Positions 1-11,158 of a stretch of DNA of 64,000 nt are shown here, piece by piece (position 1 is the stretch's first letter; the number at the start of each line of letters is the position of its first letter). The notes beneath the pieces are model-generated. The model made no database searches. It was not told the DNA's origin and saw only the letters and a program-made list of their open reading frames with translations. Made by a program: the position numbers and the translations under genes. Source of the stretch: Ascidia mentula (taxonomy: Eukaryota; Chordata; Ascidiacea; Phlebobranchia; Ascidiidae); the NCBI GenBank assembly GCA_947561715.1, contig OX387197.1, forward strand, positions 12,707,001-12,771,000, read 5' to 3'.

Positions 1-138
1 TTCGATAAAAAATATTTTTTTTCAGTACAAGCTTTATTATACAGTGGAAAACGCTGATACTCCAGTATTGCGTTTGCGGTTGCACAACGTATGTAACTAT
101 GCGCTTTCAGCACTTGTCCATTTTGCAGTATATGACTT
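1..138 (+). repeat. Reference 138-bp monomer (map of the unit)
   Basis: Taking TTCGAT as the first base, the unit contains: an A/T-only tract (6-22) ending in T8 followed by CAG (23-25); the hexamer AAGCTT (29-34), conserved in the copies I checked including the short ones; GTGGAAAACGCTGATAC (44-60); the type-defining hexamer after CCAGTA (66-71, here TTGCG type); a short dyad GTTG-CA-CAAC (79-88); GTATGTAAC (89-97); the GCGC/GCGA type site (101-104); CACTTGTCCATTTTGCAG (111-128); and TATATGAC (129-136). The unit is 46 codons long, so stop-free frames persist across copies. This is the attgcg/gcgc type, one of roughly eight recurring types. Confidence 0.97.
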
Positions 139-255
139 TTCGATAAAAAATATTTTTTTTCAGTACAAGCTTTATTATACAGTGGAAAACGCTGATACTC
201 CAGTACTATGTAACTATGCGATTTCAGCACTTGTCCATTTTGCAGTATATGACTT
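139..255 (+). repeat. 117-bp short monomer 1 of 13
   Basis: CCAGTACT is joined directly to ATGTAAC (200-214); the 21 bases normally between them are missing. These cover the TTTGCGGTTGC segment, the GTTG-CA-CAAC dyad and the GT of GTATGT. The same junction is found in all 13 short monomers, so they descend from one event. The deletion is seven codons long. Confidence 0.96.
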
Positions 256-677
256 TTCGATAAAAAATATTTTTTTTCAGTACAAGCTTTATTATACAGT
301 GGAAAACGCTGATACTCCAGTATTAAGTTTGCGGTTGCACAACGTATGTAACTATGCGATTTCAGCACTTGTCCATTTTGCAGTATATGACTTTTCGATA
401 AAAAATATTTTTTTTCAGTACAAGCTTTATTATACAGTGGAAAACGCTGATACTCCAGTATTGAGTTTGCGGTTGCACAACGTATGTAACTATGCGCTTT
501 CAGCACTTGTCCATTTTGCAGTATATGACTTTTCGATAAAAAATATTTTTTTTCAGTACAAGCTTTATTATACAGTGGAAAACGCTGATACTCCAGTATT
601 GAGTTTGCGGTTGCACAACGTATGTAACTATGCGCTTTCAGCACTTGTCCATTTTGCAGTATATGACTTTTCGATAA

Positions 678-695
678 AACATATTTTTTTTTCAG
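678..695 (+). repeat. A4CATAT9 linker variant (139-bp monomer class), first of about 51
   Basis: The linker has C in the A tract and nine T instead of eight, making a 139-bp monomer. The extra T is nearly always found together with the C in the A tract and with an ACTGAG type hexamer 48 bases further on, so it is an inherited haplotype rather than random homopolymer noise. One copy near 1233 has A in place of the C. A related 138-bp class has the same C but T8 (for example near 1650), so the C arose first or the T was lost later. These monomers end nearly every block of the cycles. Confidence 0.9.
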
Positions 696-1367
696 TACAA
701 GCTTTATTATACAGTGGAAAACGCTGATACTCCAGTACTGAGTTTGCGGTTGCACAACGTATGTAACTATGCGATTTCAGCACTTGTCCATTTTGCAGTA
801 TATGACTTTTCGATAAAAAATATTTTTTTTCAGTACAAGCTTTATTATACAGTGGAAAACGCTGATACTCCAGTATTGCGTTTGCGGTTGCACAACGTAT
901 GTAACTATGCGCTTTCAGCACTTGTCCATTTTGCAGTATATGACTTTTCGATAAAAATTATTTTTTTTCAGTACAAGCTTTATTATACAGTGGAAAACGC
1001 TGATACTCCAGTACTAAGTTTGCGGTTGCACAACGTATGTAACTATGCGATTTCAGCACTTGTCCATTTTGCAGTATATGACTTTTCGATAAAAAATATT
1101 TTTTTTCAGTACAAGCTTTATTATACAGTGGAAAACGCTGATACTCCAGTATTGAGTTTGCGGTTGCACAACGTATGTAACTATGCGATTTCAGCACTTG
1201 TCCATTTTGCAGTATATGACTTTTCGATAAAAAATATTTTTTTTTCAGTACAAGCTTTATTATACAGTGGAAAACGCTGATACTCCAGTACTGAGTTTGC
1301 GGTTGCACAACGTATGTAACTATGCGATTTCAGCACTTGTCCATTTTGCAGTATATGACTTTTCGAT

Positions 1368-1385
1368 AAAAATTTTTTTTTTTTT
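1368..1385 (+). repeat. A5T13 linker variant (139-bp monomer class), first of 20
   Basis: In this class the A/T linker reads A5 then T13 and then AGTAC: the inner TA and the C before AG are both gone and the monomer is one base longer. I count 20 copies, with tracts near 1368, 3441, 3718, 6483, 12738, 13017, 19488, 19766, 23868, 26079, 26357, 29661, 31744, 32015, 37718, 39781, 40068, 42835, 45871 and 52501. They sit at fixed places in the cycles, often one or two monomers apart, and shift the 46-codon frame. The copies near 6478, 42828 and 45866 also carry TTGGAT instead of TTCGAT. Confidence 0.93.
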
Positions 1386-1775
1386 AGTACAAGCTTTATT
1401 ATACAGTGGAAAACGCTGATACTCCAGTACTAAGTTTGCGGTTGCACAACGTATGTAACTATGCGATTTCAGCACTTGTCCATTTTGCAGTATATGACTT
1501 TTCGATAAAAAATATTTTTTTTCAGTACAAGCTTTATTATACAGTGGAAAACGCTGATACTCCAGTATTGAGTTTGCGGTTGCACAACGTATGTAACTAT
1601 GCGATTTCAGCACTTGTCCATTTTGCAGTATATGACTTTTCGATAAAACATATTTTTTTTCAGTACAAGCTTTATTATACAGTGGAAAACGCTGATACTC
1701 CAGTATTGCGTTTGCGGTTGCACAACGTATGTAACTATGCGATTTCAGCACTTGTCCATTTTGCAGTACATAACT

Positions 1776-2052
1776 TTTCGATAAAAAATATTTTTTTTCA
1801 GTACAAGCTTTATTATACTGTGGAAAACGCTGATACTCCAGTACTGAGTTTGCGGTTGCACAACGTATGTAACCATGAGATTTCAGCACTTGTCCATTTT
1901 GCAGCATACGACTTTTCGATAAAAAATATTTTTTTTCAGTACAAGCTTTATTATACAGTGGAAAACGCTGATACTCCAGTACTAAGTTTGCGGTTGCACA
2001 ACGTATGTTACTATGCGATTTCAGCACTTGTCCATTTTGCAGTATATGACTT
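1776..2052 (+). repeat. Marker monomer CCATGAG/CATACGAC, first of 26
   Basis: The most divergent regular type: AACCATGAG replaces AACTATGCG and GCAGCATACGAC replaces GCAGTATATGAC (1871-1917). In all the copies I traced it follows a monomer carrying TACATAAC, as here (1767-1774), forming an obligate dimer, although TACATAAC also occurs once more per cycle without it. Copies lie near 1873, 4777, 7536, 11107, 14207, 18056, 21105, 24508, 27136, 27964, 30175, 32801, 33627, 38221, 41123, 44163, 46926, 47478, 49136, 49966, 53566, 57124, 59336, 60026, 61406 and 62096. A probe for it would count the higher-order units. Confidence 0.88.
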
Positions 2053-5000
2053 TTCGATAAAAAATATTTTTTTTCAGTACAAGCTTTATTATACAGTGGA
2101 AAACGCTGATACTCCAGTATTGCGTTTGCGGTTGCACAACGTATGTAACTATGCGATTTCAGCACTTGTCCATTTTGCAGTATATGACTTTTCGATAAAA
2201 AATATTTTTTTTCAGTACAAGCTTTATTATACAGTGGAAAACGCTGATACTCCAGTATTGAGTTTGCGGTTGCACAACGTATGTAACTATGCGATTTCAG
2301 CACTTGTCCATTTTGCAGTATATGACTTTTCGATAAAAAATATTTTTTTTCAGTACAAGCTTTATTATACAGTGGAAAACGCTGATACTCCAGTATTGAG
2401 TTTGCGGTTGCACAACGTATGTAACTATGCGCTTTCAGCACTTGTCCATTTTGCAGTATATGACTTTTCGATAAAAAATATTTTTTCTCAGTACAAGCTT
2501 TATTATACAGTGGAAAACGCTGATACTCCAGTATTGAGTTTGCGGTTGCACAATGTATGTAACTATGCGCTTTCAGCACTTGTCCATTTTGCAGTATATG
2601 ACTTTTCGATAAAACATATTTTTTTTTCAGTACAAGCTTTATTATACAGTGGAAAACGCTGATACTCCAGTACTGAGTTTGCGGTTGCACAACGTATGTA
2701 ACTATGCGATTTCAGCACTTGTCCATTTTGCAGTATATGACTTTTCAATAAAAAATATTTTTTTTCAGTACAAGCTTTATTATACAGTGGAAAACGCTGA
2801 TACTCCAGTATTGCGTTTGCGGTTGCACAACGTATGTAACTATGCGCTTTCAGCATTTGTCCATTTTGCAGTATATGACTTTTCGATAAAAAATATTTTT
2901 TTTCAGTACAAGCTTTATTATACAGTGGAAAACGCTGATACTCCAGTACTAAGTTTGCGGTTGCACAACGTATGTAACTATGCGATTTCAGCACTTGTCC
3001 ATTTTGCAGTATATGACTTTTCGATAAAAAATATTTTTTTTCAGTACAAGCTTTATTATACAGTGGAAAACGCTGATACTCCAGTATTGAGTTTGCGGTT
3101 GCACAACGTATGTAACTATGCGCTTTCAGCACTTGTCCATTTTGCAGTATATGACTTTTCGATAAAAAATATTTTTTTTCAGTACAAGCTTTATTATACA
3201 GTGGAAAACGCTGATACTCCAGTATTGCGTTTGCGGTTGCACAACGTATGTAACTATGCGATTTCAGCACTTGTCCATTTTGCAGTATATGACTTTTCGA
3301 TCAAACATATTTTTTTTTCAGTACAAGCTTTATTATACAGTGGAAAACGCTGATACTCCAGTACTGAGTTTGCGGTTGCACAACGTATGTAACTATGCGA
3401 TTTCAGCACTTGTCCATTTTGCAGTATATGACTTTTCGATAAAAATTTTTTTTTTTTTAGTACAAGCTTTATTATACAGTGGAAAACGCTGATACTCCAG
3501 TACTAAGTTTGCGGTTGCACAACGTATGTAACTATGCGATTTCAGCACTTGTCCATTTTGCAGTATATGACTTTTCGATAAAACATATTTTTTTTTCAGT
3601 ACAAGCTTTATTATACAGTGGAAAACGCTGATACTCCAGTACTGAGTTTGCGGTTGCACAACGTATGTAACTATGCGATTTCAGCACTTGTCCATTTTGC
3701 AGTATATGACTTTTCGATAAAAATTTTTTTTTTTTTAGTACAAGCTTTATTATACAGTGGAAAACGCTGATACTCCAGTACTAAGTTTGCGGTTGCACAA
3801 CGTATGTAACTATGCGATTTCAGCACTTGTCCATTTTGCAGTATATGACTTTTCGATAAAAAATATTTTTTTTCAGTACAAGCTTTATTATACAGTGGAA
3901 AACGCTGATACTCCAGTATTGAGTTTGCGGTTGCACAACGTATGTAACTATGCGATTTCAGCACTTGTCCATTTTGCAGTATATGACTTTTCGATAAAAC
4001 ATATTTTTTTTCAGTACAAGCTTTATTATACAGTGGAAAACGCTGATACTCCAGTATTGCGTTTGCGGTTGCACAACGTATGTAACTATGCGATTTCAGC
4101 ACTTGTCCATTTTGCAGTATATGACTTTTCGATAAAAAATATTTTTTTTCAGTACAAGCTTTATTATACAGTGGAAAACGCTGATACTCCAGTATTGCGT
4201 TTGCGGTTGCACAACGTATGTAACTATGCGCTTTCAGCACTTGTCCATTTTGCAGTATATGACTTTTCGATAAAAAATATTTTTTTTCAGTACAAGCTTT
4301 ATTATACAGTGGAAAACGCTGATACTCCAGTATTGAGTTTGCGGTTGCACAACGTATGTAACTATGCGATTTCAGCACTTGTCCATTTTGCAGTACATGA
4401 CTTTTCGATAAAAAATATTTTTTTTCAGTACAAGCTTTATTATACAGTGGAAAACGCTGATACTCCAGTATTGAGTTTGCGGTTGCACAACGTATGTAAC
4501 TATGCGATTTCAGCACTTGTCCATTTTGCAGTATATGACTTTTCGATAAAAAATATTTTTTTTCAGTACAAGCTTTATTATACAGTGGAAAACGCTGATA
4601 CTCCAGTATTGAGTTTGCGGTTGCACAATGTATGTAACTATGCGCTTTCAGCACTTGTCCATTTTGCAGTACATAACTTTTCGATGAAAAATATTTTTTT
4701 TCAGAACAAGCTTTATTATACAGTGGAAAACGCTGATACTCCAGTACTGAGTTTGCGGTTGCACAACGTATGTAACCATGAGATTTCAGCACTTGTCCAT
4801 TTTGCAGCATACGACTTTTCGATAAAAAATATTTTTTTTCAGTACAAGCTTTATTATACAGTGGAAAACGCTGATACTCCAGTATTGCGTTTGCGGTTGC
4901 ACAACGTATGTAACTATGCGATTTCAGCACTTGTCCATTTTGCAGTATATGACTTTTCGATAAAAAATATTTTTTTTCAGTACAAGCTTTATTATACAGT

Positions 5001-8000
5001 GGAAAACGCTGATACTCCAGTATTGCGTTTGCGGTTGCACAACGTATGTAACTATGCGATTTCAGCACTTGTCCATTTTGCAGTATATGACTTTTCGATA
5101 AAAAATATTTTTTTTCAGTACAAGCTTTATTATACAGTGGAAAACGCTGATACTCCAGTATTGAGTTTGCGGTTGCACAACGTATGTAACTATGCGATTT
5201 CAGCACTTGTCCATTTTGCAGTATATGACTTTTCGATAAAGAATATTTTTTTTCAGTACAAGCTTTATTATACAGTGGAAAACGCTGATACTCCAGTATT
5301 GAGTTTGCGGTTGCACAACGTATGTAACTATGCGCTTTCAGCACTTGTCCATTTTGCAGTATATGACTTTTCGATAAAAAATATTTTTTTTCAGTACAAG
5401 CTTTATTATACAGTGGAAAACGCTGATACTCCAGTATTGAGTTTGCGGTTGCACAATGTATGTAACTATGCGCTTTCAGCACTTGTCCATTTTGCAGTAT
5501 ATGACTTTTCGATAAAAAATATTTTTTTTCAGTACAAGCTTTATTATACAGTGGAAAACGCTGATACTCCAGTACTGAGTTTGCGGTTGCACAACGTATG
5601 TAACTATGCGATTTCAGCACTTGTCCATTTTGCAGTATATGACTTTTCGATAAAAAATATTTTTTTTCAGTACAAGCTTTATTATACAGTGGAAAACGCT
5701 GATACTCCAGTATTGCGTTTGCGGTTGCACAACGTATGTAACTATGCGCTTTCAGCACTTGTCCATTTTGCAGTATATGACTTTTCGATAAAAAATATTT
5801 TTTTTCAGTACAAGCTTTATTATACAGTGGAAAACGCTGATACTCCAGCATTGCGTTTGCGGTTGCACAACGTATGTAACTATGCGATTTCAGCACTTGT
5901 CCATTTTGCAGTATATGACTTTTCGATAAAAAATATTTTTTTTCAGTACAAGCTTTATTATACAGTGGAAAACGCTGATACTCCAGTATTGAGTTTGCGG
6001 TTGCACAACGTATGTAACTATGCGATTTCAGCACTTGTCCATTTTGCAGTACATGACTTTTCGATAAAAAATATTTTTTTTCAGTACAAGCTTTATTATA
6101 CAGTGGAAAACGCTGATACTCCAGTATTGAGTTTGCGGTTGCACAACGTATGTAACTATGCGATTTCAGCACTTGTCCATTTTGCAGTATATGACTTTTC
6201 GATAAAACATATTTTTTTTTCAGTACAAGCTTTATTATACAGTGGAAAACGCTGATACTCCAGTACTGAGTTTGCGCTTGCACAACGTATGTAACTATGC
6301 GATTTCAGCACTTGTCCATTTTGCAGTATATGACTTTTCGATAAAACATATTTTTTTTTCAGTACAAGCTTTATTATACAGTGGAAAACGCTGATACTCC
6401 AGTACTGAGTTTGCGCTTGCACAACGTATGTAACTATGCGATTTCAGCACTTGTCCATTTTGCAGTATATGACTTTTGGATAAAAATTTTTTTTTTTTTA
6501 GTACAAGCTTTATTATACAGTGGAAAACGCTGATACTCCAGTACTAAGTTTGCGGTTGCACAACGTATGTAACTATGCGATTTCAGAACTTGTCCATTTT
6601 GCAGTATATGACTTTTCGATAAAAAATATTTTTTTTCAGTACAAGCTTTATTATACAGTGGAAAACGCTGATACTCCAGTATTGAGTTTGCGGTTGCACA
6701 ACGTATGTAACTATGCGATTTCAGCACTTGTCCATTTTGCAGTATATGACTTTTCGATAAAACATATTTTTTTTCAGTACAAGCTTTATTATACAGTGGA
6801 AAACGCTGATACTCCAGTATTGCGTTTGCGGTTGCACAACGTATGTAACTATGCGATTTCAGCACTTGTCCATTTTGCAGTATATGACTTTTCGATAAAA
6901 AATATTTTTTTTCAGTACAAGCTTTATTATACAGTGGAAAACGCTGATACTCCAGTATTGCGTTTGCGGTTGCACAACGTATGTAACTATGCGCTTTCAG
7001 CACTTGTCCATTTTGCAGTATATGACTTTTCGATAAAAAATATTTTTTTTCAGTACAAGCTTTATTATACAGTGGAAAACGCTGATACTCCAGTATTGAG
7101 TTTGCGGTTGCACAACGTATGTAACTATGCGATTTCAGCACTTGTCCATTTTGCAGTACATGACTTTTCGATAAAAAATATTTTTTTTCAGTACAAGCTT
7201 TATTATACAGTGGAAAACGCTGATACTCCAGTATTGAGTTTGCGGTTGCACAACGTATGTAACTATGCGATTTCAGCACTTGTCCATTTTGCAGTATATG
7301 ACTTTTCGATAAAAAATATTTTTTTTCAGTACAAGCTTTATTATACAGTGGAAAACGCTGATACTCCAGTATTGAGTTTGCGGTTGCACAAAGTATGTAA
7401 CTATGCGCTTTCAGCACTTGTCCATTTTGCAGTACATAACTTTTCGATAAAAAATATTTTTTTTCAGTACAAGCTTTATTATACAGTGGAAAACGCTGAT
7501 ACTCCAGTACTGAGTTTGCGGTTGCACAACGTATGTAACCATGAGATTTCAGCACTTGTCCATTTTGCAGCATACGACTTTTCGATAAAAAATATTTTTT
7601 TTCAGTACAAGCTTTATTATACAGTGGAAAACGCTGATACTCCAGTATTGCGTTTGCGGTTGCACAACGTATGTAACTATGCGATTTCAGCACTTGTCCA
7701 TTTTGCAGTATATGACTTTTCGATAAAAAATATTTTTTTTCAGTACAAGCTTTATTATACAGTGGAAAACGCTGATACTCCAGTATTGTGTTTGCGGTTG
7801 CACAATGTATGTAACTATGCGCTTTCAGCACTTGTCCATTTTGCAGTACATAACTTTTCGATAAAAAATATTTTTTTTCAGTACAAGCTTTATTATACAG
7901 TGGAAAACGCTGATACTCCAGTATTGCGTTTGCGGTTGCACAACGTATGTAACTATGCGATTTCAGCACTTGTCCATTTTGCAGTATATGACTTTTCGAT

Positions 8001-8823
8001 AAAAAATATTTTTTTTCAGTACAAGCTTTATTATACAGTGGAAAACGCTGATACTCCAGTATTGCGTTTGCGGTTGCACAACGTATGTAACTATGCGATT
8101 TCAGCACTTGTCCATTTTGCAGTATATGACTTTTCGATAAAAAATATTTTTTTTCAGTACAAGCTTTATTATACAGTGGAAAACGCTGATACTCCAGTAT
8201 TGCGTTTGCGGTTGCACAACGTATGTAACTATGCGATTTCAGCACTTGTCCATTTTGCAGTATATGACTTTTCGATAAAAAATATTTTTTTTCAGTACAA
8301 GCTTTATTATACAGTGGAAAACGCTGATACTCCAGTATTGCGTTTGCGGTTGCACAACGTATGTAACTATGCGCTTTCAGCACTTGTCCATTTTGCAGTA
8401 TATGACTTTTCGATAAAAAATATTTTTTTTCAGTACAAGCTTTATTATACAGTGGAAAACGCTGATACTCCAGTATTGAGTTTGCGGTTGCACAACGTAT
8501 GTAACTATGCGATTTCAGCACTTGTCCATTTTGCAGTATATGACTTTTCGATAAAACATATTTTTTTTTCAGTACAAGCTTTATTATACAGTGGAAAACG
8601 CTGATACTCCAGTACTGAGTTTGCGGTTGCACAACGTATGTAACTATGCGATTTCAGCACTTGTCCATTTTGCAGTATATGACTTTTCGATAAAAAACAT
8701 TTTTTTTCAGTACAAGCTTTATTATACAGTGGAAAACGCTGATACTCCAGTATTGCGTTTGCGGTTGCACAACGTATGTAACTATGCGCTTTCAGCACTT
8801 GTCCATTTTGCAGTATATGACTT

Positions 8824-8940
8824 TTCGATAAAAAATATTTTTTTTCAGTACAAGCTTTATTATACAGTGGAAAACGCTGATACTCCAGTACTATGTAACT
8901 ATGCGATTTCAGCACTTGTCCATTTTGCAGTATATGACTT
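8824..8940 (+). repeat. 117-bp short monomer 2
   Basis: Same junction, at 8885-8899. It follows an attgcg/gcgc monomer and precedes an attaag monomer, the standard context. Confidence 0.96.
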
Positions 8941-11158
8941 TTCGATAAAAAATATTTTTTTTCAGTACAAGCTTTATTATACAGTGGAAAACGCTGATAC
9001 TCCAGTATTAAGTTTGCGGTTGCACAACGTATGTAACTATGCGATTTCAGCACTTGTCCATTTTGCAGTATATGACTTTTCGATAAAAAATATTTTTTTT
9101 CAGTACAAGCTTTATTATACAGTGGAAAACGCTGATACTCCAGTATTGAGTTTGCGGTTGCACAACGTATGTAACTATGCGCTTTCAGCACTTGTCCATT
9201 TTGCAGTATATGACTTTTCGATAAAAAATATTTTTTTTCAGTACAAGCTTTATTATACAGTGGAAAACGCTGATACTCCAGTATTGAGTTTGCGGTTGCA
9301 CAATGTATGTAACTATGCGCTTTCAGCACTTGTCCATTTTGCAGTATATGACTTTTCGATAAAACATATTTTTTTTTCAGTACAAGCTTTATTATACAGT
9401 GGAAAACGCTGATACTCCAGTACTGAGTTTGCGGTTGCACAACGTATGTAACTATGCGATTTCAGCACTTGTCCATTTTGCAGTATATGACTTTTCGATA
9501 AAAAATATTTTTTTTCAGTACAAGCTTTATTATACAGTGGAAAACGCTGATACTCCAGTATTGCGTTTGCGGTTGCACAACGTTTGTAACTATGCGCTTT
9601 CAGCACTTGTCCATTTTGCAGTATATGACTTTTCGATAAAAATTATTTTTTTTCAGTACAAGCTTTATTATACAGTGGAAAACGCTGATACTCCAGTACT
9701 AAGTTTGCGGTTGCACAACGTATGTAACTATGCGATTTCAGCACTTGTCCATTTTGCAGTATATGACTTTTCGATAAAAAATATTTTTTTTCAGTACAAG
9801 CTTTATTATACAGTGGAAAACGCTGATACTCCAGTATTGAGTTTGCGGTTGCACAACGTATGTAACTATGCGCTTTCAGCACTTGTCCATTTTGCAGTAT
9901 ATGACTTTTCGATAAAAAATATTTTTTTTCAGTACAAGCTTTATTATACAGTGGAAAACGATGATACTCCAGTATTGCGTTTGCGGTTGCACAACGTATG
10001 TAACTATGCGATTTCAGCACTTGTCCATATTGCAGTATATGACTTTTCGATAAAACATATTTTTTTTTCAGTACAAGCTTTATTATACAGTGGAAAACGC
10101 TGATACTCCAGTACTGAGTTTGCGGTTGCACAACGTATGTAACTATGCGATTTCAGCACTTGTCCATTTTGCAGTATATGACTTTTCGATAAAAAATATT
10201 TTTTTTCAGTACAAGCTTTATTATACAGTGGAAAACGCTGATACTCCAGTATTGAGTTTGCGGTTGCACAACGTATGTAACTATGCGATTTCAGCACTTG
10301 TCCATTTTGCAGTATATGACTTTTCGATAAAACATATTTTTTTTCAGTACAAGCTTTATTATACAGTGGAAAACGCTGATACTCCAGTATTGCGTTTGCG
10401 GTTGCACAACGTATGTAACTATGCGATTTCAGCACTTGTCCATTTTGCAGTATATGACTTTTCGATAAAAAATATTTTTTTTCAGCACAAGCTTTATTAT
10501 ACAGTGGAAAACGCTGATACTCCAGTATTGCGTTTGCGGTTGCACAACGTATGTAACTATGCGCTTTCAGCACTTGTCCATTTTGCAGTATATGACTTTT
10601 CGATAAAAAATATTTTTTTTCAGTACAAGCTTTATTATACAGTGGAAAACGCTGATACTCCAGTATTGAGTTTGCGGTTGCACAACGTATGTAACTATGC
10701 GATTTCAGCACTTGTCCATTTTGCAGTACATGACTTTTCGATAAAAAATATTTTTTTTCAGTACAAGCTTTATTATACAGTGGAAAACGCTGATACTCCA
10801 GTATTGAGTTTGCGGTTGCACAACGTATGTAACTATGCGATTTCAGCACTTGTCCATTTTGCAGTATATGACTTTTCGATAAAAAATATTTTTTTTCAGT
10901 ACAAGCTTTATTATACAGTGGAAAACGCTGATACTCCAGTATTGAGTTTGCGGTTGCACAATGTATGTAACTATGCGCTTTCAGCACTTGTCCATTTTGC
11001 AGTACATAACTTTTCGATAAAAAATATTTTTTTTCAGTACAAGCTTTATTATACAGTGGAAAACGCTGATACTCCAGTACTGAGTTTGCGGTTGCACAAC
11101 GTATGTAACCATGAGATTTCAGCACTTGTCCATTTTGCAGCATACGACTTTTCGATAA

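Larger units (their letters stand above)
1..8590 (+). repeat. Higher-order cycle I (left end cut by window)
   Basis: Order seen: cassette with one 117-bp monomer (1-727); five monomers including the AAAAATTAT linker variant near 955 and ending in A5T13 (728-1405); nine-monomer run (1406-2662) with the CCATGAG marker near 1873; five monomers (2663-3353), the last with GATC in place of GATA near 3299; two A5T13 monomers (3441, 3718); an 18-monomer run without length change (3757-6255); two 139-bp monomers with TTTGCGCTTGC instead of TTTGCGGTTGC, then an A5T13 monomer with TTGGAT instead of TTCGAT (6478); and a 15-monomer run (6520-8604). The first 6.8 kb has a near-perfect copy 36350 bases downstream. 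Confidence 0.85.

Noticed and set aside
1..138. Derivation of the monomer from a tRNA, 5S rRNA, snRNA or a transposon terminal repeat
   Set aside because: I see no A/B box pair, no clover-leaf potential and no terminal inverted repeats; a database search would be needed to exclude a diverged origin.
139..155. CENP-B box
   Set aside because: TTCG is present in TTCGATAAAA, but the required CGGG at the 3-prime part of the box is absent in all types seen.
678..695. T8/T9 difference as sequencing error
   Set aside because: The extra T is strictly associated with neighbouring substitutions in about 50 copies, which random homopolymer error would not produce.
1218..1260. A separate linker class (A6TAT9) near 1233
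   Set aside because: It differs from its partner at 37583 by one base only, so it is a private substitution in a T9 monomer and not a new class.
1..8590. Iterons of a plasmid or phage replication origin
   Set aside because: Unit size, array length over 60 kb and absence of any replication gene do not fit; higher-order structure is typical of eukaryotic satellites.
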